Assembly: GCA_005281725.1 (NCBI GenBank) | Contig: SSBO01000003.1 | Coordinates: 829,396-893,395, forward strand | Source of the DNA: Wuchereria bancrofti | Lineage: Eukaryota; Nematoda; Chromadorea; Rhabditida; Onchocercidae | DNA: 64,000 nucleotides | Direction of reading: 5' to 3' | Part shown: positions 13,622-27,170 of the stretch, piece by piece | How positions within the stretch are numbered: the stretch's first letter is position 1 | Layout: each line of letters opens with the position of its first letter | Notes under the pieces: generated by a model | The model's database searches: none | The model's input: only the letters and a program-made list of their open reading frames with translations | What the model was told of the DNA's origin: nothing | Translations under genes and position numbers: made by a program

Positions 13622-15044
13622 CTATCTTTTGTTCAGTTTTTCCTATAAATATTCATGCTACCATTAAATTTGTAAGTTCAATTTTTTTAAAAAAATTTGC
13701 AGGATGGATTTCCCAGGTACGATGAGTTCAAGTGTATAAAGCATAGCAAAATTTTTTCTGCTCGATACACCTGGTTATTATGGAAATTAGGAGTTGCAGG
13801 TGATATCTTAAATGAGTTTACTCTTTCTCAATCAGTGATAATTTTTGCTATAAACATTACAAGTGTCTTTTTAATACTTCATTTTCTGAGATATTGAAGA
13901 ATAGATTGAAACTTTAACTAAACAGAGTTAAAATTGAAGAAATCATACTCCTTGTGACTAATTCAAAGGTAGGAATATGTTTCAAATGACATTTTATTTA
14001 CAATTTTTCATTATTTTGCTTCCCATTATTGCAATAAGGTTTATAAACTTACATAAATTCAAAAGCTTGTTTAGTTCATACTTCTATAATTTCAATGAAT
14101 TATTATTTCAATTATTATAATTCCAATCAATCATACAGTTAAAGTGATACATCGGTAATTGTATATCTACAATTTCCTACTAGAAGACTGATTTAAATTA
14201 ATTGATTGTGAAGAAATAAAATAAAAGGCTCGTTTGAAAATAATTTAAGTGTTTTTTTTTTTTCTCAATCAACAGAATTCCGTTAAATTGTTGTTCCATT
14301 TAACATTTTTTATTCCTATCTTAATGCACTGACGTCATTTTTGAATTTAAATCACAAAGGTAGCACAGTGGTGCATGTCTGTGTCGGCCAATTTATTTAT
14401 TTATTTTTTTTTTTTTTTTGCATATGTTTATGTATGTTAATGCATGTTTGCGTCGTCTGCCGATTATATATATGTATGTGGTTGTATGTCTGTTTATTTT
14501 TCATTGTGCATTTGCGAGGAAATAATAGGTAAAAGTAGGAGTGTCGGAAGAGAGAGAAAGGAAGAAGAAATCTTCCATTTCGTTGATGGCCTTAATTTAT
14601 CGACATATTTAACTGAATTTCAAAAATTTCTGTTATTTTATGCAAGAGAATGATTCAGATGCATCATGGTATGTAATTTCTTGCGCAAATGTCCAAAGTG
14701 AGCATTTGAACAAAAGATGGAACTATTGACGATCAAGCAAAGAATTTTGTGAAGATTTTTCCCAAATTTATCAGTGTTCGGTACTGATGAAACTTTGTCC
14801 AGAATTCTAATTCGATTTTTACTACTTTTATTTGGTATAAGAAGGCCATGTTTTGTTAGTAGCAAAGTAAAAGATAATAGAAATTGACATGGAGCCAGGA
14901 TAAAAAAATAATTTTCAACTGGTTTTGCTAGGAATGAAACCGGAATTTTCTATATAAATGAAGAAAAGAAGGAAGAAAGGATTAAGTATGAAAAGTAAAA
15001 CAAAAAAAAAACAACATCTGTAAGCCTTTTCCTAAATTTATAAT

Positions 15045-15209
15045 TGTTATCATAAAGAAAGTGGCAATTGCTAGGCCTAAAGTAATAAATGGCCAGTTTT
15101 GTTATCATAAAGAAAATGGGAATTGCTAGGCCTAAACTACTAAATAGCCAGCTTTGTTATCATAAATAAAGTGGCAATTGCCAGGCCTAAAGTACTAAAT
15201 AGCCATCTT
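15045..15209. repeat. Three tandem copies of a 55-bp unit
   Basis: Units begin at 15045, 15100 and 15155, each with tgttatcataaa, then gcaattgc(t/c)aggcctaaa, then aaat(a/g)gcca. Copies differ by a handful of substitutions. No coding content. Confidence 0.9.
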
Positions 15210-15775
15210 TTTTGCACACTTTTATAAAATTGAATCGATCAAAGTGAAATGATACGGCGAACCACTAAAGAATGCTGACTATTCGGCTGATCAATTTTGT
15301 TAGTTCGGATTATTTGTGGCAGAGTTCATTGCATATTTAATTATCACTAACTATCTTCAGTATCACTTAACTATTTTCATTCTATACTTTATCACTTGTG
15401 TGTCACAGTAAAAAGAATGGTAAATGTTTACAGCTTATCACATGTCATCCATTATTAGCTACATCTTCTATCTCTAGAGGAAAGATTTTGAACGATTTCC
15501 TGTTCTAAAAACGAATGAAGTGATTTTTTTTTTTAATTAATTAGCTTATATTTAAACTTATTATAAAAATAGATTTAATAAGGACAAAATCAGATGGCAT
15601 AAAAGGTAGAAAGGAATTAGTAAATATATCATAAAATTAATTATTTGAAACAAATCAAAAAAGAATAAGTATGAATTAATGAATAGAAAGAGAAGGTTTT
15701 TGTTGACAAATATCCACCAACCAACTAGACTAGTAATTATTGCCCTCAAATGAAGGCAATGAGATAAACCGTTAT

Positions 15776-16200
15776 AATCATCATTATTATCTTCATATCA
15801 TCATTATAATTATTATCTTCACATCATCATTATCATTATTATCTTCTCATCATCATCATCATTATTATCTTCACATCATCATTATCATTATTATCTTCTC
15901 ATCATCATTATCATTATTATCTTCTCATCATCATTATAATTATTATCTTCACATCATCATTATCATTATTATCTTCTCATCATCATTATCATTATTATCT
16001 TCTCACCATCATTATAATTATTATCTTCACATCATCATTATCATTATTATCTTCTCATCATCATCATCATTATTATCTTCTCATCATCATTATCATTATT
16101 ATCTTCTCATCATCATTATCATTATTATCTTCTCACCATCATTATAATTATTATCTCCACATCATCATTATCATTATTATCTTCTTATCATCACTGTCAT
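15776..16200. repeat. Minisatellite, 26-bp unit, about 16 copies
   Basis: The unit is atcatcattatcattatta followed by tcttctc, with variants ending tcttcac. It repeats head to tail for about 425 bases. Because 3 x 26 = 78, a frame stays open across the block and gives a spurious 135-codon reading of His, Ile, Ser and Leu. I do not consider it a gene. Confidence 0.9.
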
Positions 16201-19101
16201 CATTATTCTTACTACTATGGTTATTTTCATCACTATTAAAAAGATGGAATTTCAATTAAAATTCCTTCAGGAATTCGTCAGTTTTTTCGATCTTTTCCCT
16301 GTGATGCAGTAGCTATAATCATCCCATTAAACCGTTCTAACTTGCTATAAAATTGTTGAAATCTTTAAAAAAGAATTAAAAATACAAGAATTTTAAAAAA
16401 TTATCAAATAGAAAGTTCCCCAAATCTAATTTATATTTTTTCGAATTCCTTTTAGTGATAAAAATTGAAAAAAAAAAAAACAACTGCTTATTTAACTGCA
16501 TCTTTGTGAAATGTCAAAGTTCACAACTGTTTCTTGTGTAGATTATTTTAGATTGTGAAATGAATAAGTTACAGAATGTCCAATGAAAGCAATAAATTTA
16601 AAAAAAAATTTCAGCCAAATTGGTGCTGTTGCAGTTTACCGTCAAATTTAATAATTTAAGTGTATATCTATCATCTTAAATAATATCATTAATAGCAAAC
16701 GTCGTCGTATCATATCATTTGACTTTCAAAAAACACAAATTTGATTTAAATATGCTTCACTTTTCTTAATGCTTATCCTTTCGATAAATACTTTATCAAC
16801 TGATAAGAATATTAACAAACTTTCGTTAATATATTTCTTTCCACAAATAATTTCCACTTTGATAGAACCACACAACAAATAGCTAAAATAGTTTCCTCAG
16901 TAATAAAATATTTAGGAAATATTCTCTCAATTCTTTTCATACAAAAATATATTGGCTAAATAAATCTAAAAAAAAGTAATAAATAAGTAAGTGAAATGTT
17001 TATTTGAAAATAGTATCATCCATGCATTGTTGTCTTTTTTCTTTGCGAAGGAAATTTTGTTTACTTCATTGATTATCTAATATTACAATAAAGAAAATAA
17101 TTTATTACTAAAAGTGTAATTTGTTAATCTCTCATATTTGCTTCAAAATAAACTTGCATTGTTCGTTTTTTTCTTTTTTTTTTTTAAAGTACAACAATTT
17201 TGAACTAACAAACATATTGTCAAACTTTTTATTTTATTTCAATAAACGTTCCTTACATCATCGCTTGTACCGCCATTTCTTTCTACAGTTTCATTTCTTC
17301 CTTTCATCTATCCTATCTCATTTTAGAAAAAATTTAAAAGAAGAAAAAACAAAGGAATTTTGAAATTTTAAATCTAGAAAAAGTGAAATTTAATTTAAGT
17401 TAGGTTTTTTGAAATTATATAATTTAGTTTTACTCCTATAATATTGCTTTGTATTTTGTATTTTAGAAAGAAAATGAGTATAAATAAAAAGAAAAAGTAC
17501 AGCGAACAATCTAACAACGACAAATGAATAATGAGCTCAAATTTTTGAGCGCAGTCAATAACACATATTCCATGCCATTTCTTTTTCTTACCGAATTTTC
17601 TTCTTATTTATTTCAGAAATTAATGAAAGTTAGACTAAAGCTAAAAGTTAGAGAATTTGAAGTTTGGATGAACTTCGAACTGAAATTCAAAAAAATTCAA
17701 ATTTTTATCTGCAAATTAAATTAATGAACACAGTAAATGGAAGTGAAAAAGTACAACAATTTTTCAAATGCCATCAAACTCATTAAAAATATAATTCTAG
17801 AAAAAATTTGCCCAAATTTGCCCGCTTTATCCTTCATGTATTAAAGAAAATAATGGGTAAGTTGCGGGTAAAATTGGAATAAAAGAATTTTTGCTTTTAA
17901 ACAATCAATTATTGCCTAATTAATAGTTAATTTTCATCATTTATTTCAATGCTGCTATAATCGTTACTTTTTTTTGTTTCGTTTTAAATTGAAAAAAAAA
18001 AAAAAAATTAGTAATAGTTTGATAGAAGGATAGAAGTAGTAGTATAGTCGAATTTTTTATCACAAAAACATTCATGAATATGATTGGTAAAGTTTTAATT
18101 TCAGGATAAATTCAGGATGGGAAACAAAATTACTTTGTGATGTGAGATGCATCAATATACTATTATTTCGGTTAGATTTTAAGGTGAAAACGATAATTAA
18201 ATAATACCTTAATTAGTGTTTCTAAATAAAAAAAACATGAAAAAAATCTTTTATGAGTAAAATTTGATAAATTACTCAATGTGTTTGTGTAAACAGTTGC
18301 TTTACAGCATGTTTTGGAAATAAAATTGTTCAAATATAGATTATTTTTTTTTTTTTTAATCTGACTAAAAAAGTAAATTCTTCAAAAAAAATTTAGGGAA
18401 ACATCATTTTCAGTATCATTCATTGGATTATGAGCAACAATAGTTGATGGATTAAATGTAATCATCGTTTTAAAAAATTCTCTCTAAGCAATCCTCAATA
18501 GATTTTTAAATTTATTTGCAAAATGCAAAAATGCTCGATTATTTTAATTTATAATTTTGTAACTTTTGCAGCATATTAAATTGCTAATTGTTGTAAAACG
18601 AATTGTTGGACTAAAATCCAAATTAGTTCACATAAAATTAAGCAATTTATTTTAAGTGTATTATAAAATTAAATGTCTAATTTTTGCTCTGCTAGCACAG
18701 TTATTTAATTATGGATAATACCACAGTAAGAGATAATTGAAAATGATTGATAATAGCAATGAATTATCATAAAGGAATAAAATTCAAATAAAATAATTTT
18801 CATGGACACAAATATAAATTAATCGTTCTAGAAATAATTTTAATAATAAATTTCATGAAAAAAAAAGCAAAACCATTAAGTAATAATACCCAAAAATTTA
18901 TCCTATTAGATCATTCGAATGCATTTGAGCATATTTTTTAAACTTTTTTGCTTATTTTAAGTGTATGCAAATTTTTGACTGAAAGATTTATTTATAAATG
19001 AAAATTAAGTCAAATTTTTTTTTGCATTAAATATTATATTAAGTGGACACATAGTTTGCAAATTTTCTTTTTTTTTTTTTTTTTTTAGAAAAATAACTTA
19101 C

Positions 19102-19330
19102 GAGTAGTTTAGATGAACTATCTTTGAGAATTGAATGTGGCATCAGGTGTTTCTGATTTTGATTTAGAGGCAAAGTTTGACTGGATTGATCAACCGGAGG
19201 ATCTGGATGTAATGAAAGAGTTGAATTTATGTTTGAATCATCCGTATTACATTTTCCGGACTTATGCCTCGTACGATTGCTTGTTGATTCACCACGAATG
19301 CAAGATGTTAGAAAATGCAGTTTGAAGCAA
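19102..19330 (-). CDS. Probable upstream exon of the PDE3-like gene
   Basis: On the minus strand an open stretch of about 70 codons ends at a perfect donor (CTC, then gtaagt) in phase 0. This fits the phase-0 acceptor of the exon at 12990, giving SSSKLL followed by ETRRNRRLT. The residues are Ser/Asn/His/Pro-rich (RTRHKSGKCNTDDSN; HPDPPVDQSSQTLPLNQ), which fits a low-complexity regulatory region. The frame is open back to about 19340, but I see no strong TTTCAG acceptor there; candidates are weak aag sites at about 19270-19290. It could also hold the initiator (MPHSILKD). The plus-strand reading of the same bases is judged a shadow. Confidence 0.5.
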
Positions 19331-22300
19331 ATTTTCGTCAGAATTTAATTTTCCGGACAATAGTGACCAGATTATGAGTATTCTTTTTTATGAGATTATG
19401 AAAAATCTGAAATTCATAATTATGTCAAAAAAAAAAAATGGGACAATCTAAATTTTTGAAGGCACTATATATAACTAATCATTGCTACTTTCATATACAT
19501 AACAAAATGCTAACACATTTAATTTTGATTTAAATCTGTTTTTGATATCCTAATATTTGCTATTGATTGTTGAATTTCTTCAGTATTATTACTCCTTTTA
19601 TTTTGTTAAAAAAAAAATCATTTTTTTTTTTTAATCATAATTTTATCATGAATGAAAAGTTAGAGTGGAATTAATTGTTGATAATTCTTAAATTTTAAAC
19701 TAAAATACTTGAAAAACAACAGGGAGGCAAAAAAAAAAAAAAAGAAAAACTAAATAAATCGAACTAGCACGATGACATCGTCCAACAAAATATTTCACAA
19801 AACTAAAGGAAGAATTGATGGATAAATGTGTTCTGTTGACTTCGCAGCAGATGTTCGCACTTTGCTTATATACTTGACTTTGGATACTAACTAATAAATT
19901 TGACTATTATATTATGAATAGTTTAGATTCATGCAACAGTTCCATTTTATTTTTAACTAGTTTCATAAACCAAAAAAAAAAAACGAAAAATCAATCTATA
20001 ATTTAAAAAAAAAAAAAAATATTTATGAAGAATTTAGTTGAAAATTATAACTTTAAGGTTATAGTTAATCAATGAAAATTATCTGCGAGAAATGTTTAAA
20101 CAACTGATTATTTCACTAACCAACTGTTTAGCATCAATTTACACTGAAACTTGGCAAATATGCTTTAGTTTAGTAATCAGTGCTGTTAATACTATCATTT
20201 TGGTATTAAATGCTAACTTATCATTTGATAATGGCTTATCTTAGTTAATATTAATGATTATCTTATCAATCCTTTATGGTTCATTTTTCATGCATAAATT
20301 TTATTCTATGGAATAATGAAATGAGATGACAATCCATTTATTAATTATCACTCAATATACATTTATTTTTTTTTTTTTTTTCACGATCAATGTCTATTAG
20401 AGAAATTATTATTATTGAAGTTTAGGAGAATTTGTACTTTACAGCATCACTTTGCGCATTTTGTTAATTAAATATCGTTAATTAAATGTGCTGCATTATG
20501 GATAAAAGCTAATGGTTTGCATCAATGAACACTTTAATAGTAAAATAAAAGAATATATTAAACAGGTTTTTGTGCTATGTTTTTACTTCCACTAAAAATT
20601 AGATTTAATTCTATTAAAACTATGGTACAAGAAGTTTCTAAATTAGAATATTGAAAAAAATAAAAGTTTTTTAAAAATCAGTAAATAGTCTGAAAATAGT
20701 CGCTTTTGTATTGTTATATTATGATGATAAAATCTAACTTCTCATTTTCATATTTTAAATACCTCAAAATTTTTCTTTTTTTAATTGCTAAAAATCTTTT
20801 CAAAATTACAATAGCATAATTAGTGCAATGCAATTAATTCAAAAATATCTTCTTTTTTTTTTTTTTAATAGAACCAATTTTTAAATATTTCGGAAATAAA
20901 AGTTAATATATAACATTTGAAATTTGATTTTTACATGAAAAAAGTAAATATAGCTATATTGGAAATTTGAAATATTGAAACAGAACTTCGGTATTAATGA
21001 ACGAGGCATAACTTTAGGAAATTTAATGGAAAGAATTTTCATCTCATAGCTTTTCATTCTTCTATTTGAATATCTTCGTGCATTATTTTATTGGCTTATA
21101 GCCTTTCAGTTATACTATTTTTAATTTCATCATTTTCTCTCAATATTATCCTGAAAAAGAAATGTGGCAAATTTTTTCTTCGTTTCGAACTAAAAAATTT
21201 CAGCTAAATATAAAATGAAATGAAGAAGAGAGTAATTGAGTAATTGCAAGCCATGAAAGTAAACGAAGCTAAGTCAACAATTTTGATATCATTCCATAGC
21301 TGATTGAAATGTTTCCCAGATTTTTTTTAAATAGGATGAGTTTAGTGATTCAGTGTCAGATGACTGCAAGCATTTATAAAAAAAAAAAAGAAAAAAAAGA
21401 AAAAAAGAAAAAAAAAAATGGTGTAAAGAATACATTTTGATAGCAGTTGCTATCTTTATTTTACTTCCTGATTCGAAATATTTCAACGATTTTGGAATAG
21501 TAACAATACACAATAATCAATCCAAATGAGAAGTAAGAGTAAATTTCGAACTAAAAAAAAAAAAAAAATATTTCCAAAAATTTGGAACTTTATGAATTTT
21601 TCTGAATATATTTGAGAGGAAACAACTGATACATATCACTTTTTTTTTTCCTTCTTGGCACCTTTCTTTCTTCCAGTAGTCAATTTTTAAATAAAGAAAG
21701 ACAGATAAATTTTGACGTAAATTTGATGATGATCGAAAAGCAATTGTAGTTTTAGCTTTTTCTGCACCTTTTACAAAGATGTAATTTTGTTTTTTTTTAA
21801 TAAAAATAAAGATGAAAGAATGTTTTTTGTTATATTTAGATGAATGAAAATTGAGCAATTTGATCAACTTTTCAGCTATTTCCAAAATTTATTATCAATT
21901 ATGCAAGACATATTAGCTTAGTTTAATTAAATGTTTGATTAGTTCAATTAAAAAATTTTGCAACGATCACCGATACAATTTAAAATGTTTATCAATAGCA
22001 CTGAAAATTATTTGATGGAAGTGGAATTTTCTAAAAATAGAGATTAGTTATCATAAAATATTATAATCGAAGAATAAATTGCATCTTTAAATTCTTTTTA
22101 CATGCTTGTAAACCTCATTTGATGATATATTGCAAAGAAAGAAGAAATTTTTGTTCTTCAATTATATTTAATTAAAAGCTTCGTTTACGCATGCATATAA
22201 TTGTAGCTTAAATATAAATGAAAAAAAAAAAGGAACGAAAAAGATAATTTTCAAGAAAGAATATTTAAAAAGTAAATTCTTACTGAGGAATTGTTTGCTC

Positions 22301-24038
22301 AATTAAAATATAATTTTACTGGTAAGATAAATTTCGTTGTTGTTTTTTTTACTAATCATCCCAAAAAAAAACTTTATCAATTTCTTAATTTTAAGCATTT
22401 TTTTTTTAAAAACAGTACTAATTTTTCAGCTTAAATAAAGAAAAAAAATTTATTTGTCATTTTTTTTTCGGCTTTTTTTTTTTGTTTCCGCTGAAAATGT
22501 CGCTTCACCTAACTTTCGATTTATCATCAATTTCATAACGTTTTCTTTTTCAATGACATTTGATTTCCTGTTAAAGAAATTTAATCTCTCCCCAAAAAAG
22601 ATGACTTAATCAATTATAATGAGCAAAAAAAAATGGTGCAAAATACAAAATTTTTTGTCACAAAGTTTTATGTTTGTTAAAATGATAAGAGATAAGGAAC
22701 AAAGATCAGTGTAGTGAAAGGATGTATAATAAAAGAATGGAAGAGATTAAAACAAGAAAAAGTGTTGCAATTTGACAAAAGGAAAGGAATGATAGTGTGG
22801 AAATTTATGTTTGACATTCAGTTCAAATTTGGAATGAGTAATTAGCACAAAAACAAAAATTTGGAGGAAAAAAAAAAGTAAAAGGTCAAAGTACGAATAG
22901 CATTTATTCAAACTAGTAATACAGTGAAAGAAAAAATTTTGTTAATTGTTTAAATAACACATTGGGGGGAGATTTTTGAAAGAAATGAATTTTGTCAAGA
23001 AATACAAAGTTAGACGAAAAGAAATTGACTATGAATGAAAAGTTTTGGGAAATGTCACAATGAAAGCAATCGGATATGAAAATATCAATGGATAATATTC
23101 ATAGAAGTTTCAAAAAGGATTGAAAAAAATATTCAAAGATATTTGTTTTTAAAAGTTTTTTTTCATCAAGAAAGAAAAGATACACTTTTCAAAAATTTAC
23201 CTAAAATCTTTTTTTTTTTTTCGAATATCAAAAAATGTTATACAGGTGATAGAACAGAAGGAAGCAAATTGTGCCTCAAAAAAAAAACTTTATAAAAGAT
23301 ACACCTTTTAGCGGTAAAATATAGAAGATTCATTTCAATCACTTTATCTGATCTGTGAAAATTTAAAGATGCAAATGTTCACTTACTTATATTTTTAATA
23401 TTTGTTTCTTTTTTCATCATCATCCATTATTCCATAGTTTTGAGGTATTGAAATTTACAAAACAAATATTTTTTTAAATTACAACTAATAACTCGTTTAC
23501 CAATTAGATTATAAGAAATTTTTCCAAATGCCATTCTTCTACCGAAACAAATATCTCACACAAAACAGATGGTTTCTGATTAGCAAATGATTGTCATTGA
23601 CTGAACGGCTCAGATGGTGAAAGAGTAATATAAATTTTGAAATTAAAGTTAATGGAATAAAATTCCCAATTGACATAGAAAAAAAATTTTTTTGTATAGT
23701 TTAGCTACAATTTACTTATTACATTCAGAATGCTAAATTCAAATGTTGCAAATGTTTATCCATAATAATAATAATAATAATAAATTATGAACATAGGAAT
23801 AAGAAAAATACATTTAACGCTGACTCATTCATTGATGATACAATATTTCATAGAGAAAAATTTTTGCAAAATATATTCAAATGTGAAAAAAAAAAAAAAT
23901 TGTATATCACTTTCTCTCTCTCTTTCTCTCTCATAAAAAAAACCTTAGAATTGTCAAAGTGTCCAATGATATGTTTGACATAGCATATACAAAAGGAATA
24001 AATTTATTGAGAATATAGAAATTATGTTTAGAAGGAAC

Positions 24039-24125
24039 TGATGAATGAAATAAAATGAAATGAAATAAAATGAAATAAAATGAAATGAAATGAAATGAAA
24101 TAAAATGAAATGAAATGAAATGAAA
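24039..24125. repeat. Pentanucleotide microsatellite (atgaa/ataaa)
   Basis: A run of alternating tgaaa and taaaa units, about 17 copies. Because 5 is not a multiple of 3, all three minus frames stay open and give Ser-Phe-His-Phe-Ile readings. These are artefacts. Confidence 0.9.
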
Positions 24126-27037
24126 TATGGATGCAAAAGCCTTTTCTGAATAAGTGTGCCGGAATGAATAGCAAATGAGTGTGATAAATAAGGAATGAAG
24201 CCGGAACAAATATGAAGCAACTATATTCACTCTTTATAAAATAATCATTCAAATTTTTGAACTTTTTTAATAAACTGAACTTTATAAAAAAAAAAAATTT
24301 TTTTTTTTTTTGAAAAATCATTAATTTTCAGAAAAAAACTACACAAATTACTTTTTTAGACTTTTTTTTTTTTTAAATTACTCGAACCTAAAGTGATCAC
24401 TATAATTAGGATCATTCCACTACTTTGAAATTTTAATTTGGTAGATGTAAAGGGTGTGATAATTTGAGATATTGAATTTTGATTTTAACTGACGAACTAA
24501 TAAATTAAAATACTGCAATTATTCGAGTCTTTTTTTAATTATGGCTAAACAAAAATTGAAATTTCATTTCAAAGCATTTTATTTCAAAATGAGAAAACAA
24601 ATTTGTGTTAAAGGAATGAATGTGTTCTTTCAACTGGCTGGTAATTATTGTTGTGCTCAGTGAGGCAATTCTTCATATTTTTCTTCCCTTAGCTGTTAAA
24701 CATATTTCATCTCTTCAATTTACTTAATGAATTTTATTCAAATATATGAAAGTATTATTTAACTGAACAACTTGACATTATCATATAATTTAATCAAATT
24801 ATCTTTAGCATATTTCAATTAACAATAAGTGAAATATTTTGCATGTTCTTTTCTTCTAGTCACTCTTTTAGCCTATAACACTAATCAATTTACTAAAATA
24901 AGCAAGTCAGACGAATGTGAAATAAATTTAAATGAAATAAAGTATAAAATAAAATAAATTATAATCGAATTTTATCCTTCTACTTATTCCTATATGTTAG
25001 GATAAAAAAAAAATTCATAAATATGAATGAAATAGTCTTTTTTTTTTTTTTTGCGCATGGATGAGTGATTTCAGCAAATTATAATTTTTTGAGAAAAAAA
25101 TTTTTAATTTTTTATCATTCTTTAGCATAAAAAGTAGTGTGGGAGTTATGAAATAATGAAGAAATATGCTTTTTCAATTGTGCGACGATCATATATTAAT
25201 GCAATGAAAAGGACCTAGTTAAAAGCTTTTTAGATATTTAATTATTTGAAACTTCGTTAATTTATTTGACACTTGAAGGTTGAATGTAAAGGCCATTGTA
25301 TTTAATCAGTTTTTTTTTTTTTTTTTTCTCTCAACAGGCGATTAAAAAGTTGGGTAATTAAAAAGAATTTGTGACTATTTTGTTCATCACAACCGGTTCA
25401 GTTTCCGGTACTTTTAAAATAAAGAGGCTTATTAATTACAGCTAAATTAAAAGAATTTTACATTAAGGTTTTTTTTTTTTTGCATTTTATCAGCGCTATT
25501 TATTTTCGATAATATTTATTTTCGTCTACTTAAATTTCAATCAGTGTTAAAATGTTTTCGAATTTCGATCTTTTTTTTTTATCATTTTTGAAGCCATAAT
25601 GATATTTATGATCTATTAATTTCAAAAGCATCGAAAGTTTTATGTATGAAAAAATAAGCTTATTAATTGGTAATTAGCATAAAAATAATGATAGAAATGT
25701 CATATAAAATTTGTGATCTAAACATTGACGATGCATTCTTTCTATGACTCATTTAGATCATTTAATTGAATAAATATTCAAAAATTTAAAAATTACTTCT
25801 CAAACAAATATCACTGTCCAATAATAACAATACAATTGGTAACATTAACATTGGAATGTAATGTGTATTTAATGTTAACTGTTAACTGATAAGTAAATAA
25901 ACAGTAAATGTCTACAACTGTTGTTCTCTGGAGTGTCTTTCTCAGCTGATAACACTAATGATGAAATTGATATGAAGCTATTTAAATATTTAACCAATAA
26001 GTATATTTTGCTAGCGTAATTTAGGGTACCATTTTGTTTGATCAGTAAAAATTATATTTGAATACAAACCGTTAGAAAAGGGCAAACCAGAAGAAAAAAA
26101 TTACTTATGAATTAAATGGAATTGTTTAATGGCACAAAATGGCACAGAATAAGAAATTAGACTGAATGACAAAAACAAATACACTCCAACAAGCAATGAG
26201 CTATTATTTATTAACATACAATTTTAAAATCGATATAAAAAAAAAAAGCTTTTAAAATTTTTGTATCAATACCAATCTAAATAAACTATGAAAATTTGCA
26301 TTCAAACTTTTCTTTTTTTCATGCAGTAGTACTATTTTACTGCTTAAAAATTTGTATGTAAAAATTGTTCTGGAAACGGTTTCAGGAAAGTCTTCAAAGA
26401 ATAGAACTGGAAATTTCCTAAAAATTATAACCAACAAGTAAGTGTATATTGGTCGTCAGATTCGAATATATCTTCTTGCATTCCTATTTTTGTAGAAGGG
26501 TTATTTATTTATTTATAATCATACGATTCATATGAACTTTTCTTGTTCGAAAATCAATTTCCAAAAAAAAGAAAAAAGAAAATACAGGGCAATATTTCAC
26601 TGTTTTCAAGGCATTGTACTTTGTGCAACATGTACAAATTTAATGCTTCAAATATCAAATTTAGATGCAGCAGATATTTTTAAAAGTGTTAGCTGTTTGC
26701 TATTTATTGTAGAAATATTTTGAAATTTTGAACAATGAGAAAAAAAAAATTTAAATCAATGAATGTTACATCTTAGATAAATAATTAAAATATTGTAAGA
26801 ATGATGAAAATACGAAAAGTTTACAAAAATTCAGCTAAAAAAATGAGTAAATTAGATAAAGATGAAAAAATGAAAGAGATTAAGAATGTTTGATTTAATA
26901 AGGAAGCAAAGAAAGGGAATAATGTATTTTGTAGGATGAAAGTGTTTCAATCTTTCAAAAGAATTTTAAGAAAAAGCTTGATTAGGCAGAAGGTAAGTAT
27001 GTTAGTGAGTTAGTAAATAAATACTTAAGTAAATGGA

Positions 27038-27170
27038 TGAATTGTACAAGGATGGCAGAGCATGATCGATATTTGCTGAGGACAGAGGCTTAGAATGAAG
27101 GAAATTAGTAATCGTAGAAGGAGAGCCAAACATGTCATTACTCGAGCACATTATATTGCTAAAAAGTGTT
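27038..27170 (-). other. Weak candidate exon, Ser-rich
   Basis: After a tttttag acceptor-like site the minus strand reads NIMCSSNDMFGSPST then FLHSKPLSSANIDHALPS in an open frame. Codon use is more coding-like than its surroundings, and possible donors lie near the end. It could be a further 5' exon of the PDE3-like gene on the same strand, but there is no family match and no consistent phase. Treat it as a lead only. Confidence 0.22.

Larger units (their letters stand above)
12991..19101. other. Probable intron/intergenic DNA with minisatellites
   Basis: If the 19.1-19.3 kb exon belongs to the PDE3-like gene, this is a 6.1-kb intron. It holds three tandem repeat blocks (13499-13621, 15045-15209, 15776-16200), listed separately. 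Otherwise I see only AT-rich sequence. Confidence 0.5.

Noticed and set aside
15740..16147. 135-codon open frame rich in His, Ile, Ser
   Set aside because: It is the translation of the 26-bp minisatellite; 78-bp periodicity keeps the frame open by chance.
19131..19325. 64-codon plus frame MNVASGVSDFDLEAKF
   Set aside because: The opposite strand has a perfect gtaagt donor with matching phase to the PDE3-like exon, so the plus frame is judged a shadow.
21517..21885. 122-codon minus frame
   Set aside because: Lys/Phe-rich reading of A/T homopolymers without motifs or splice sites.
23931..24321. Three overlapping minus frames with Ser-Phe-His-Phe-Ile repeats
   Set aside because: All come from the pentanucleotide microsatellite, which cannot be coding in three frames at once.
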